Assembly (NCBI GenBank): GCA_029961685.1
Contig: JARWKL010000012.1
Span: 17,903,227 to 17,967,226, forward strand
Direction: 5' to 3'
DNA: 64,000 nucleotides
DNA from: Aristolochia californica
Lineage: Eukaryota; Streptophyta; Magnoliopsida; Piperales; Aristolochiaceae
In this document: positions 1-11,200 of the stretch, one piece after another
Position numbering within the stretch: position 1 is the first letter of the stretch
Layout of the letters: every line of letters begins with the position of its first letter
The notes under the pieces: model-generated
Told to the model about the DNA's origin: nothing
What the model saw: the letters and a program-made list of their open reading frames with translations, nothing else
Databases searched by the model: none
Translations under genes and position numbers: made by a program

Positions 1-377
1 TCCTAAGTGATTGTAACATGTTAAAAACTTTGATATGCATCGATAAAACATGTTGTGAATGAAATATGCCCTAAAGCTCCAAAAAATTCATTTGAACCTC
101 AATTTTGAAGATTTTGGGTGGCTCGTTCTTAAGATTTTCTATACAACTTGAACTCAATTTCTATTCTTCATTTCTTCACTTGTGGATGCTTCTCCAAAGA
201 TGACTTGACACATCGACAAAGTTTGAGGTCTTCAGATGTATTTGCTAGTTCTTTTGCAAAAATCTTGATTTTTGTGTCTCTTAAAGGAAAAACATCTGAA
301 ATATTAATTTAAAATTGTGAGCAATATTAAGTTTTGTTAGCATCAAAATATGGATGCGAGTCAACTCTAGGTTAATA
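1..377 (-). repeat. SIRE-like copia LTR, partial (3' LTR, cut by window edge)
   Basis: This is the start (U3 side) of a long LTR read on the minus strand. It shares blocks with the minus LTRs ending at 29020 and 36929, for example CCTAAAGCTCC near 70 and the terminal block around 320-375 that corresponds to a TGTTGACC-type LTR start. The last bases are degenerate (TTAATA instead of TCAACA). Just right of it, about 378-420, lies the reverse complement of the polypurine tract region seen before the plus LTR at 23414 (CCCCATTTTTTATGATGACA). So this is the 3' LTR of a minus-strand element whose body runs rightward. Confidence 0.65.
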
Positions 378-776
378 ACGTCCCCATTTTTTATGATGAC
401 AAAACCTAACATAGAAAAACTTAAAATAACAATACCCATAAGCCTAAGGAGCATAAAAATGAGTGAATTCAATTTTAGAGTTTGCTCCCCATTAATTTAT
501 GTATATATGATTTTGGTTTTTTTGTTTAAGAGAGTTCATTTTTCGTTCTTTCTCCCCCTTTTTGTCATCAGTAAATAGATACACAAAGTGAAGCAAAAAG
601 TGGTTCTAGGCCATTCATTTTATAAACAACCAATGTAGTACAAAATTGAGTTGATTACATAGAAATAAGCAAAAAAATTACATAACCTATTACTCAGGTG
701 GAGGAGGAGGTGCTAGGTGGCTTGGGACGATATGAAGATGGAACTGAAGCTCAAGTTGGCCCTCCTTTAGCTCTTG

Positions 777-1088
777 CTACGCAACCTTAAGTTCTTCTAT
801 AAGTTCCTCTAGCCTCTGAAGTCGTTCGGATGAGAAGGAGACGACATCGGTTCTCTTCCTCATGACAAATTCATATTGCTCTCCTTGAGACTGATCTAGT
901 CTTGGTTTGTCTCTTGAGCTTTCTCTCTTAGCTGAGGTTTTCACATTGGTGTCCTTGGGAACCCATCTACCTCTGCACTTGGCAAACCCGAATTTGCCAA
1001 ACTTTGTTTCTTTGATGTTCATTTTCTTCGTAATATCTACGCGCTCTTCATTGGTGAAGTCAACCCTGAAGTGGCAGAGGATGGTGAT
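777..1088 (-). pseudogene. C-terminal part of SIRE-like element extra ORF (plant-transposon-protein type)
   Basis: An open frame on the minus strand runs from about 1088 to a stop at 777, with no stop inside; the methionine at 1022 is internal. It matches, piece by piece, the second copy at 42775-43604 plus 40040-40260: RVDFTNEERVDITKK here corresponds to GVDLIDEECVDITKK there, and QYEFVMRKRT corresponds to QFEFSKRRRT. It ends in a leucine/glutamate-rich helix (LQRLEELIEELK). The position, between pol and the 3' LTR of a minus element, is that of the env-like or additional ORF of SIRE/Maximus copia elements. From the fuller copy I infer the 'putative plant transposon protein' domain (PF20167). 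The N-terminal side is cut at about 1088 by an unrelated LTR fragment. Downstream (about 378-660) lies the usual TGACAAAAAGGGGGAG stretch, then the PPT. Confidence 0.6.
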
Positions 1089-1238
1089 GATCTTTAAGTG
1101 TTAGACTTTGGGTATGATTGGAACAATGGTAGTTTAATTGTAATTTGACTCTACTATATTCCTCTATTATAAATAGAGGTTCATGTACTCTGATTATAAA
1201 AAGTCAGTGAAATATTACTCTTTTTCATAAATTCAACA
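1088..1238 (+). repeat. LTR fragment of the non-coding LTR family (LARD-like)
   Basis: From about 1088 to 1238 (ending AAATTCAACA) the plus strand follows the last ~150 bp of the LTR defined at 54327-54661 (read on its minus strand). Shared are TCTTTAAGTGTT, TAGTTTAATTGTAATT, a TATA box CTATTATAAATAGA and the end ATTCAACA. Only the 3' part of the LTR remains. It interrupts the extra ORF of the SIRE-like element on its left. Confidence 0.65.
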
Positions 1239-1439
1239 GGGTAGTAACCATTTTTTTTGGTTAATTACTGTTTATGTATATTATAAAAAGTAACTCATTT
1301 TCTTGTTTACACTACATTTTCATTTTGGGCACGAACTCATTGTTATCTAAACGTTTGCTTTTATGTTGGGAATTGTGGACGTTTACGAGTAATTCAGTTC
1401 ATTATCAAGTATTTATTATTATTCTATTATACATATGTT

Positions 1440-2290
1440 ATTAATAATCTATCTTAAGTGATTAATAAAATAATATATATATTTATTTATTATATTTATT
1501 TTTTATTACTATATTAAATTAGTAATTTAAGAGTGGTAGTTAAAATATTGTTAAAGTAAGCATTTGATCAATTATTTTTGTTTAAATAGTCTATTTTTAT
1601 AATTATATAAACTATTGATTTTTTATTTTATGGAAATATATTATTAATTTATACCACTTAAAAATCTATCTTATGTTATTAATAAAATAATATATTTTTA
1701 TTATATTTATTTTTTATTACTGTATTAAATTAGTGTTTTAAGAGTGATAATTAAAATATTTTTAAAGTAAGCATTTGATCAATTATTTTTGTTTAATTAT
1801 TCCATTTTTATAATTAATTAAATTAATGATTTTTTATTTTTTTAATATATTATTAATTTATACTAAGTAAAAATCTATTTGATCTTACTAATAAAATAAT
1901 TTATTTATTTATTTATTATATTCATTTTTATTAATGTATTAAATTAGTGTATCAAAGTAGTAATTAAAATATTGTTAAAGTAAACATTTGATCAATTATT
2001 TTTGCTTAATTATTCCATTTTATAATTAATTAAACTAATGATTTTTGTTTTGTGGAAATATATTATTAATTTATACTATGTTATTAATAAAAATATTGTT
2101 AAAGTAAGCATTTGATCGAATATTTTTGTTTAATGATTCTATTTTTATAATTAATGAAACTAATAATTTTTTATTTGGTGGAAATATTTTATTAATTTAT
2201 ATTACATAAAAATTTATCTTATGTTATTAATAAAATAATTTATTTATTTATTATATTCATTTAAATTATTTTTTTATAATTAATTAATAC
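1440..2290. repeat. AT-rich tandem array, ~212-bp unit
   Basis: The block TTAAAGTAAGCATTTGATC recurs at 1551, 1762, 1975 (one mismatch) and 2099, embedded in longer similar sequence. Spacings are about 211, 213 and 124, so the last unit is shortened. In addition, about 1259-1330 and 2434-2505 are similar to each other (shared TATATTATAAAA and TTACACTA), as if the array lay between two copies of a flank. No coding potential. No gene is visible from 1240 to 2700. Confidence 0.75.
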
Positions 2291-2892
2291 ATATGTAATT
2301 GTCACACGTAGTTATTGTATTAATTTACTATAAACTATGATAATTTATCAATAAAATATATTAATTAATTAATTAATTAATATATTTTAATTTTACATTA
2401 AATTACATATTAGTATAATAATCGTATTTATTTTGGCTAATTATCTATTTAGGTATATTATAAAAGGTTACTCATTCTTTTATTTACACTATTTTTTATT
2501 TTGAGTATTAACACTGAAAACTATTTTCTAATATACTTTACATCTACTACACTAATACCAACGAGTTATTTCACTTTCACTTTAACTTTCAATTACACTA
2601 GTTTATTCATTTTCATTTTCACTTTCACTTTCCGTTTCACTTATACTTTACACCTGCAACTACCGCTAATTACAAAACGATTAAAATCTTCGTAACGATG
2701 GAACCACCTGTGCGTACAAGCTCCCCGATCCGGTTCGGTGGCTGACTGCTTCTTCTTCTTCGGCAACGACGCCAAACAGAGTCTTTCAGTGCGACGCTAG
2801 CATATCCGAACATCGGCATAACGGCAAGGCAGCACCTAAGTTTGCTGAAACATTATCGTCTTCTTCCCCAACAACGTCTCAGCTGGTTCAAA

Positions 2893-3125
2893 ATAATTTT
2901 TTTCGGATTCTGGAGAAGACGAAGATATAGTCGGCAGCTTGCCGGACGGTCAGAATTTGAATTGTTTGGTGTAGGGTTTGTTGACGTAGATTATCAACCT
3001 GGCGGACGAATCCTTCAAGGTTGAAAAGTTTTGCAAGGGCGAGAACCATCTGATTCGTGTAATCTCCAACCTGGTTGCCGTCACTTAGAGACCCATCGGC
3101 GACTGTATCAGCAAGAGACTGTTGG
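2893..3125 (-). pseudogene. TGA-type bZIP transcription factor fragment (DOG1-domain C-terminal helices)
   Basis: The minus-strand frame starting at about 3125 reads QQSLADTVADGSLSDGN, then NQMVLALAKLFNLEGFVRQ, then NLRQQTLHQTIQILTVRQAA. This is the signature of the C-terminal DOG1/seed-dormancy-control domain of TGA-class bZIP factors (the QADNLRQQTLHQ...ILTxRQAAR segment). After RQAAD the similarity stops, where TGA proteins continue with a conserved helix and RLRALSSLW, and the frame ends at a stop near 2893. No leucine zipper or basic region is nearby. The fragment lies about 240 bp inside the minus LTR at 3368-3761, so it is either a captured gene piece or a dead exon with a retroelement inserted beside it. 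Family assignment is strong; origin is inferred. Confidence 0.75.
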
Positions 3126-3340
3126 AGTAAATGCTATTGTGATTTCTTGAGGCAGATTTAAGTTTTGAAGCGATAATCAACAGGATGGTCAGAGTAAAAC
3201 TACAGGGATTTTTGTATCTACGACATTTTTTATAAAAGAAAATTTGATGAGCAACAAAATCAGAAAACTGAATTCTAAGAACTATAAAAAACCAGTTTAA
3301 AATAGCCAGTTTAAGGAATCCTAAAAAACCATACCTATGA

Positions 3341-3384
3341 GTCCTGAAAATCAATGCTATGATACTATGTTGATTTTCAGGACC
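3341..3384. repeat. Perfect 14-bp inverted repeat around a primer-binding site
   Basis: GTCCTGAAAATCAA and TTGATTTTCAGGAC are exact reverse complements, separated by a 15-nt loop that holds the PBS-like core GATACTATG (tRNA-Met type when read on the minus strand). One arm is the end of the LTR at 3368; the other is outside it. Confidence 0.85.
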
Positions 3385-3761
3385 ATGAATTTAGGTCATA
3401 GAGAAAAATGAGAGAGACTTGATTCTGAACCCTCCGTTTGAAGCTTTATTTATAGATTTATGAAACTACTGTATTATAATAATACCCCTGAACTTAAGGT
3501 TTAGGGTTTAGGGTTTTAACCCTGGAACTTTAATCTAATTACATCAATGCCATCTCTATGAGATGATAATTTATTTACCATCCTGCCATCTTGTATGTAG
3601 GCTTATGGGCTTTCTCTTTGATATGTGGGCTTTGAGCCCGTCTTCTATATCTTTTGGTTACATGGGTCTTCCTTTATCTTATGGGCTTAGGCCCATCTTT
3701 TAATACACTTGGATATGTGGGTCTTCCTTAGTTATGTGGGCTTGGGCCCTATCTTCCAACA
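3368..3761 (-). mobile_element. LTR of a copia-type element (5' LTR or solo), 394 bp
   Basis: The block begins TGTTGATTTTC and ends ATCTTCCAACA, so it has TG...CA ends in both readings. Directly left is GCTATGATACTA, i.e. TAGTATCATAGC on the minus strand, a degenerate tRNA-iMet primer site, which fixes the orientation. Its 3' half (on plus) resembles the LTR at 42412-42773: AATTACATCA, TTTATTTACCATC, and TGTGGGCTT...GAGCCC. It carries a short telomere-like run, GGTTTAGGGTTTAGGG, near 3499. I found no second LTR to the left. 3762-4250 holds nothing I can identify. Confidence 0.65.
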
Positions 3762-4299
3762 AAACCCTTCTTGATGGTTTATTTCAACTCAGTTTGCAAA
3801 ACACCACATCCCATAAGATTATGACTAGGCATGGGTAGCCTTTGTTTAAAGCCTTGTGTCATGAATAAGAAATGGTCCATGTTTTGGCATTGAGATTAGG
3901 GCGCATCTCCACTAAGAGAATCCAAAGGTTAGTAAATGTCATCGTCTTTGAGACTCTTGATATTATAAACTTTGATTCGTGTGGATTGCATAAAAGGAGA
4001 ATAGACAAACACACAAAAAAAAGGTGCCATGAAGAATTCTGAAGTATTAGAAATCATACACAGATATTTATTGTCTTGATGTAAATTTTGATGGTTAAAA
4101 GTACTTTATCACTTTCAGTTATGACTCACTATTCATGCATCTTTATAAAGCAAAGGTAGAAAAGCAATGTAGTAAATAAATAAAAACCGTGAGATCTAAT
4201 GGAGGTGGAGAGTACTATGGTAGGTATGTTGGGATTAGTCAAGCTCTTGGTCCTTTTGCTCTTTTTCTTCAAGAGCAAGGTATTGTTGCACTATACACT

Positions 4300-4749
4300 A
4301 TGCCAAGGTCACTAAACTAGAATGATGTAGTAGAAGAAACAATAGTGTAGAATTTAGGACCCCATGTTTGGAACATCAAGCAAGATGAGAGAGGGAGAAG
4401 AGAGGGGAAAGAGGAGAAGAAGAGAGCAAAGAGAGAGCTCGGGTAGAGAAGAGAGAAGAGAAAAAAGGGAGAAAAAATATTTTAGGCTAAGAGAGAGATT
4501 CTTCCATGAATTGTGAGAAGAGGAGAGCTTGGTTGAAATCCCTTCAACCTAGACCCCTATTTATACTTTTTTCATTACATGTTCAGGGAAACTCTTCAAT
4601 CTATTAGCTTCCTAATTACATCAATCAAGGGAAGATTGCAAGGTTAATGGAGAGAATCTAGCATCCTTTATGGGATGACACCTCATGCCACACTTCAAGG
4701 ATGTGTGTGGGCTTTCTCCACACACGTGTGGGCTTGGTCCCACATTCTA
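4300..4749 (-). repeat. Probable 3' LTR of the copia element with pol at 4752-6165
   Basis: Directly right of it is CTCCCCCTCAAGTTGGGGG, the reverse complement of the copia polypurine tract (CTTGAGGGGGAG), so the LTR must end at about 4749 (CACATTCTAATA). The sequence is purine-rich in the middle (GAGA runs at 4385-4480), then has TTTATAC near 4560 and repeated TGTGTGGGCTT near 4700. The left boundary is uncertain. Confidence 0.55.
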
Positions 4750-4751
4750 AT

Positions 4752-6165
4752 ACTCCCCCTCAAGTTGGGGGTGAGAAAACATTGTAGATGCCCAATTTGT
4801 TACAAATGGTGGACAGGATTTTATGAGTGATTGATTTTGTGAGGATGTTTGTAACTTGTCCTTGTGGGGAGATATGCATGAGAGATAATATGTCAGATTG
4901 GAATTTCTCTCGTATAAAGTAGCAGTCCACCTTAATGCTTTTTGTTCTTTCATGGAAGACCGGATTTAAGGTAATGTGAATCGCTGCTCGATTATCGCAA
5001 TATAGATCCATAACAGCTTCTTTATAGAATCCCAGTTTAGTGAGAAGAGACCTGATCCATAGAAGTTCACTGACTGTGTGTACCATGGCCCTGTATTTTG
5101 CTTCTGCACTGGACCTTGCAACTTCATTCTGCTTCTTGTTTTTTCATGTAACCAAGTTTCCTCCATCCATTGTACAATATCCCGAAGTAGATTTTCTGTC
5201 ATCTGGGGATCTGACCTAGTTTGAATTTGAGAACCCTTCTATGTTGATGTGACTATGGTTCTTATAGAGAAACTCACTTCCTGGAGCTCATTTCAAGTGT
5301 CACAATATTCTTTCATGTGCTTGCCAATGAATAAGTTGTGGTTTGTGCATGTGTTGACTTACCACACTTACTACATATGCGATATTTGACCTTGTTACAT
5401 AGAGATAAATAAGTTTTCCCATAAGTCTTTGATATTTCCTGATATCCATATCTTTATTAGCGCATGCAAATAATTTTGTAAGAGTTTCTGGTGGTGTAGC
5501 CCCATAATTCATGTCTCCTCCAGAAGATCAAGGACATATTTTCTCTGAGATAGTATAATTCTATGTTTGGACTGTAATACGTCAATACCTAGAAAGTATT
5601 TAAGCAGTCTTAGATCTTTTGTTTTGAACTCTTCACATATCTTTTCTTTAGTTTTCTGAATGCCCTTAGAGTTATTGCTAATTAAGGCAATATCATCAAC
5701 ACGACCAAAAGTACTTTCCCTTTAAGGGTGTCTTTAAGAAACACGGAGTGATCTATGTAACATCGGTCAAATCCAGCCTGTATCAATGCTTGGCTAAATT
5801 TATCAAACCTTGTATGAGGAGAATATTTTAGACCGTAGAGGGATTTCCTCAATTAATATACCGACTCCCCCTCAACCACAAATCCAAGTGGTTGTTGCAT
5901 ATAAATTTCTTGTTTGATATCCCCATTAAGGAAAACATCTTTCATATCATGATGATAGACAAGCCAGGAAGAACTAGCAGCAAGGAATAATAAGATACAT
6001 ATCGAGTTCAATTTTTCAATCGAAAAAAAAGTTCATTCATAATCGATTCCATAGCATTGAGTATAACCTTTAGCAACGAGGCATGCCTTAAAACAAATAA
6101 TTGGCTTATTCGGATTATGTTTAGCCATACATACCCACTTACAATCGACGAGTTTCTTGCCTGAA
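4752..6165 (-). pseudogene. Ty1/copia pol remnant (reverse transcriptase and RNase H)
   Basis: Reading leftward from 6165, the frames give the start of the copia RT domain (KLVDCKWVCMAKHNPNKPI...LVAKGYTQCYGIDYE), then DMKDVFLNGDIKQEIYMQQP, RKSLYGLK, then RNase H: DDRKSTSGYC, SSAEAKYRAM, LYCDNRAAIHITLNPVFHER and a C-terminal LTKS. Pieces lie in several frames with stops between them, and the usual catalytic YVDD box is damaged (VVLMILP). The block ends eight bases before the PPT at 4752-4770. No gag or integrase is present to the right of 6165. The element is dead. From 6180 to 6890 I see no gene. Confidence 0.85.
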
Positions 6166-6899
6166 AAAAGAAGAACTAGAGCCTATGTCTGATTCTCATA
6201 CAGTACCTGTATTATATAAAAACACATTGTGAAAGTACATATTTGATATGTTTTCTTTGTAAAAAATTAAAAGGGGCGACAAAGGAGAAAATTAGAGCAC
6301 GGTGAGAGAAAAAACAAGCAAGAGGAAGGGCGTCAAGAGTGAGAGGAAGCAAGAGAACAAGATGCTAGGTGTCAAGAGTGAGTGCGAAAGTGAATTCAGA
6401 GGGTGATGCGTCATATTTTACTTTCACTCATTTTTGTAATTCACTTTCACTCATTTTAAGTAGCGCACACTAACACTTTTGGGCTAGCCAAAGTGAATTC
6501 ATTTGAAATCCCACTTTTGACATTCTTTAAAATCCTTTTTGGGGGCTCAATGTTGCATTTAAATCTGACAGTCATATGTTGCTTTCGTATGAAATCCTCT
6601 TTTGGGGATTCAATGTAGCATCTAATGAACTCTGGCTATCAAGAAATTTGTCTGAACACAAAATAGAAAAGCTCATATTTTTCATTTATAGTATCTTTAC
6701 TTTTACCTCTCAATAACACAATCTGTGTATTTGGACCATTTCTCTGTCATCTATATCTCTTTCCAAATAATAATCACTTTTTTATTAAAATTTCTTTTGA
6801 TTTAATAGAAATTAAACAATTACAATTGTGCCATTTTGAAGCATGACTCTCCAAAACCTTGTTGGGTATAAGTTTCATGATGGTTTTCATAATGATAGA

Positions 6900-7215
6900 A
6901 AATTATGTTGAAAAATCAACATAAAAAAATCTTACATGACTCTTATAATAAGAAGTCTTATTAAATCAAAATTAATATAATATAATCTTAAAAAAATCTC
7001 ATGGGAAGAAAGTCTCACAAAAGAGTCTTTATTTAAAGGCATTTTTATTATATTAATCTTCTATTTATGTTTACTAATTTAATTATTCTATAACTTATTT
7101 TTTAATATTTAACTTTAGAGGTAACTCGGACAACGAGTAACTTAATTGTAACATAATTATACTTATTTTTTCTATTATAAATAAAATTTATTATACTAAA
7201 TTCAATATGCTATTA
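6900..7215 (+). repeat. Diverged LTR-like fragment of the non-coding LTR family
   Basis: From about 6900 the sequence follows the order of motifs of the LTR at 54327-54661 read in reverse: ACATGACTCT, AAAATTAAT, GTCTCA..AAGAGTCT, CTTCTATTTATGTT, AACTTTAG, TTAATTGTAA, CTATTATAAATA. It is AT-enriched and lacks clear ends. It abuts the TRIM at 7241. Confidence 0.45.
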
Positions 7216-7240
7216 AAACAAGTTAAGTAAAGTTTGCAAG

Positions 7241-7702
7241 TGTTAAGTACCTAACCAATACTATCCAAAAGACCAGCCTGTTAGGAACAGAAGACATATG
7301 TACTTAACCCAAGACATTAACATCACACCCCACCTTCACAAGCCGACGACAACGGCACTGCAACGACACTGGCCCGACCGCGATAATACCTAGACGCAAC
7401 CTACCAGTATTTTAATCCAGCCTTTATGTCCACGCAACGACACTAGCCCGACCCAAGGCTTATCACAAAGACCTACCAATATTTAAATCCAACCTTTGCG
7501 CCCACGCAGCGACACTGATCCGACCCAGGTCTTATCACAAAAAACTACCAATATTTTAATCTAACCTTTGTGCGTCCCGAAACTCGAACTCACAACATGA
7601 GGGCCTATTCTGATACTAAATGTTAAACATCTAACCAATATTACAAAGAAAACCAGTCTGTTAGGAATGGAAGACATAAGTACTTAAACCAGGATCATAA
7701 CA
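7241..7702 (-). mobile_element. TRIM (terminal-repeat retrotransposon in miniature), 462 bp
   Basis: Two 82-bp direct repeats, 7241-7322 and 7621-7702, both start TGTTAA and end TAACA, and differ at about 18 positions by eye (about 78% identity). Immediately left of the right copy is TCTGATACTAAA (7609-7620), i.e. TTTAGTATCAGA on minus, a tRNA-iMet primer-binding site. Right of the left copy is a pyrimidine-rich stretch that reads as a purine tract on minus. The element is therefore on the minus strand. The 300-bp interior is about three units of a ~73-bp tandem repeat (CCTACCAGTATTTTAATCC, CCTACCAATATTTAAATCC, CTACCAATATTTTAATCT). No ORF. No convincing target duplication, so it is old. Confidence 0.75.
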
Positions 7703-8213
7703 GTAGGTTAACGAATCAACTCTTAAGATCATGGATTATTTGTTAAAAATAATTTTTTTAATGAAAAGAAAACATTTTCTTTGTCTGGCAGAAGTGATAG
7801 TGGCAGAAGAAAGTTAAGTATTATTATGAATAGTTAAAGAGTTGTGATTAAACTAATATATGCTTTGTGGTTTATGTCCTCTTTCTTTGGCCTTATAAAA
7901 TAGTGGTATATGAAAAACTTCCTTTTCTACAACTTAGTTACTAATATGGAATGGCCTCTCTCTTTATCCACGAATGCAAAAACCAGTACAGAAGAAACTC
8001 CAAAAGACTAATTACAATCCTCGAGCTAAAAACAAAAATCCTATCGTTGGGGCAAAGCCAACTCCAGTGGATATTTGCACTACTCTCTTCAAAAAGAACC
8101 AAAAGAAAAAACAAAAAGTAAAAAAATAAATTAGAGGGTGTAGGTACAAAGTCAAGAAACTTTACATGATCACTTCACCTCCAACTGAACAACCAAGGAT
8201 GAACAGATGAGAC

Positions 8214-11200
8214 TCACAACGTGTTCAAAGCCATAAAAAGGTTCTGTTTTCTTGCATGCTCTGGGATAAGCCTATCTAGAATTTCTGGTGAGAATCCTGC
8301 AAGCTCTGTCCAAACCAAACATAAAAGAACAAGTCGAATTGCATTTAGAAGCCATTAAATGTGAGTAAGAATAAGCAGTGAAAGTTGCTGTTGAGCTCTT
8401 CAATCACCACCACATCCATGTTTTAAGTTCCTAAGAGTTTTACCTTGAGGTTTGAAATTGAAGAGAGGAGGCAGAGGGCGGCCATTAGGAAGGCGAGTAT
8501 TCGGGTCTCTCAGCTCATCAAAAAAGGGATGTATGCAGGCCTCTAACTGTTAACATCTCACACAGGAAACCATTAGAACAATATAAAGAGAGAGATCAAT
8601 TAAGTTTAACTCTCAATTCAATATTGTCCAACACTAAAAGATCAAACTTACAGCAGTACATCGTAGATTCGGAGAATACTGTAGAAACCTGCTGACCAAG
8701 TCCACCGCTTCAGGAGGTAACCGCTTTTGGAAAACCTACGGTAAAACAATGTACATATAAGTAGAGTTTCAGGAGATTGATTATTTTTTCCCATATTAAA
8801 TATGAAAGCATGGATAGCTTAAAAGAATTAAAGGAGGATGACAAACCTTATGCCATGGATGGGCCTTTATCTGGGGGAACTTGAACTCTGTATAGTTTGG
8901 ATTCATACACTTTATCTCTTCCCTTGTGGGTGTTCCCAATACCTGTATAACCAATTTGAGTAAAACATTTGAAAGTCATAATTATACTGTTGTTAGTCCA
9001 GTAACAAGAGTAAGGTTAGTAAGATTGCTTTATTACCTTGATAATTTCAACCAGTTGATCAACCCCACTTTCTCCAGGAAACAGAGGCTGTTAATTAGGC
9101 AGTGAGATAAGCAAGAGAAGAATTGAATGAAGACCAGTCCACATACATTCAGACACAAAAACGAGCTGTTACTTATAAAATGACAAAAAGAGAGCACCGA
9201 GCGGAAGAAATTCCTCTTCTTCCACTACGCGACTTCCTCTATTCACAGCAGGGTCAGTTTTTGCACACAGATTTTTGCAATGTCCTTAAATGAAATGCAT
9301 AGGATATTTATGGTAAGATGATTTTAAGAAGAGAGAAAGGAGGTTGGACGTCAGGTGCTTTTTTTCCTTAAAAAGGTTAACACTATTTACCATTGTTGTA
9401 TAGCCAAACTTGGTAGCATAGCCAGTTTTGGTCTAACTCGGTTAGACCAGGTTCAACCACTGATTGGACAAAAATGAGATGCCACCTTCAGGTTTTATAA
9501 TACACATTATATTTCTTTGTATCTAAACACAAACCAGTAGTTTGGTTGGCTACTACGTGTTTTTTCATGTAAGTGTATGGTCGTTGCTTCGAATCCTCCG
9601 TCCAGCAAAAACTTTTATCTCATCCCTTCATATGCAGATTATTCAACTGACCCAATATAACCGATTAGTTTGCGGTCAGACCAGACCACTGTCTGGGATT
9701 TCCTGTTTTAAGCTGAGCCCAGTCTTCCCTATGTAAGAACAGGCCAGGAGTCTGATGCCGGTTCAACCAGGTTGAACCGGCCGGCCCACTCTGGTTCTGA
9801 CAACACTGCTATTTACAGGAATGTCAGTTACTTAATTATATTTATTACAATGCCATTATTTCAATTTTATCATTCAAAATTGTGTAAAAATAAGAAAAAA
9901 ATCACCAATAAATATCAACATTAATGCATAGAATAATAAATAAATGTAGAATAATAAGAATTCAAATTTTAAATCATTAAATTTAAATTGATGGTAAATT
10001 CAAAACTGGGAGCACCTAACCTTATAAAGACTTAGGTCCATACTTTTATTTTCTTTTAATTAAGAACTAAAACTTGCCAGAGAAGTGAACAACCTGACCA
10101 AGAAGTAGTTCAGCCATTACACAACCAGTAGACCACATATCAATTGCAGTAGTGTACTCAGTTGCGCCAAAAATGAGCTCAGGAGCACGATAATATCTCG
10201 AACAGATGTAAGAGATATTTGGTTCTCCTTTGACCTGTATTATACATATCAATCAACATCAAATGTACAGCACAAATGGAGTTTCGTCTGTATTTAAAGT
10301 GGGAAAAGGCTTACCAACACTTTTGCACTCCCAAAATCACAGAGTTTCAACTGATGAGTGTGAGGGTTCACCTGAAAATTGGAATTTACTCATTAACATT
10401 TTCAAGGAAATGTTTGTACTGGCTTCAAATTGGAAATTGTAATACTAAAGACAGTGCACTCTGACAGTTTCTTAGAAAAATGGTGCTCTAATTAACGCTT
10501 AACAACATGACAGAGTAAATTGCTCCTTAAAGGGGATTCCACTGCCTACCAAGAAAAGATTATCAATATTTATATATCTGCATTAAGGCCACAAATTTAT
10601 TTGACCATTACACCTCAACCCAAGACAGTTTTGGATAACAGATCTTGGAGTCCAGGTTGCTGAGAAGAAGGAATATATCAGAGCATTGCAGTAACAAGCA
10701 GGCTTTCAGAAAAATAGTAGCATGGCCGCACATTGAAATGGAACACAAGAGAGGCTATCTGATGGTTTAGGTATTGCAAAGCAACATATAAGGAAAACGA
10801 TTATACAAAAAAGAAAGGAATCTAATATATAATTGAATAAATAACAACCAGTTTCACTCAATGAGAGAAATGGGGATTAAAATAGCCTCTGTTCATCTAT
10901 TCTTCATCAATTTTTCTCTCTTTTCTTTCGCTTTTAGGGAGAAAATATTTGGCAATAAGGCATCTTAATACTCATTAAACCGTACTTAGGTCCAGAAAGA
11001 TGACATGGAAAGTAAAAAAGGTACAGGACTTCACCAATTACAGCCTGCAAACCAGACTCTGGCAAACTAAACTGTGCCTAATTTTTCTTAGCTAGGACAC
11101 AGCACAACTTTTTAATTAGTTATGCAAAGATAGTTTACTCCTTTCGGGTGCTTGCCCCACCACAATTTAAAGAGACAAAACTATGGCCATGCCATGCAAA

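Noticed and set aside
3499..3518. Interstitial telomere / chromosome fusion site
   Set aside because: Only two TTTAGGG units, within an LTR; too short to indicate a fusion.
9542..9736. tRNA-derived SINE (box-B-like CTTCGAATCCTCC)
   Set aside because: The flanking 8-bp TSD and inverted ends define a hAT-type MITE covering this sequence; no box A or poly(A) tail at proper spacing.
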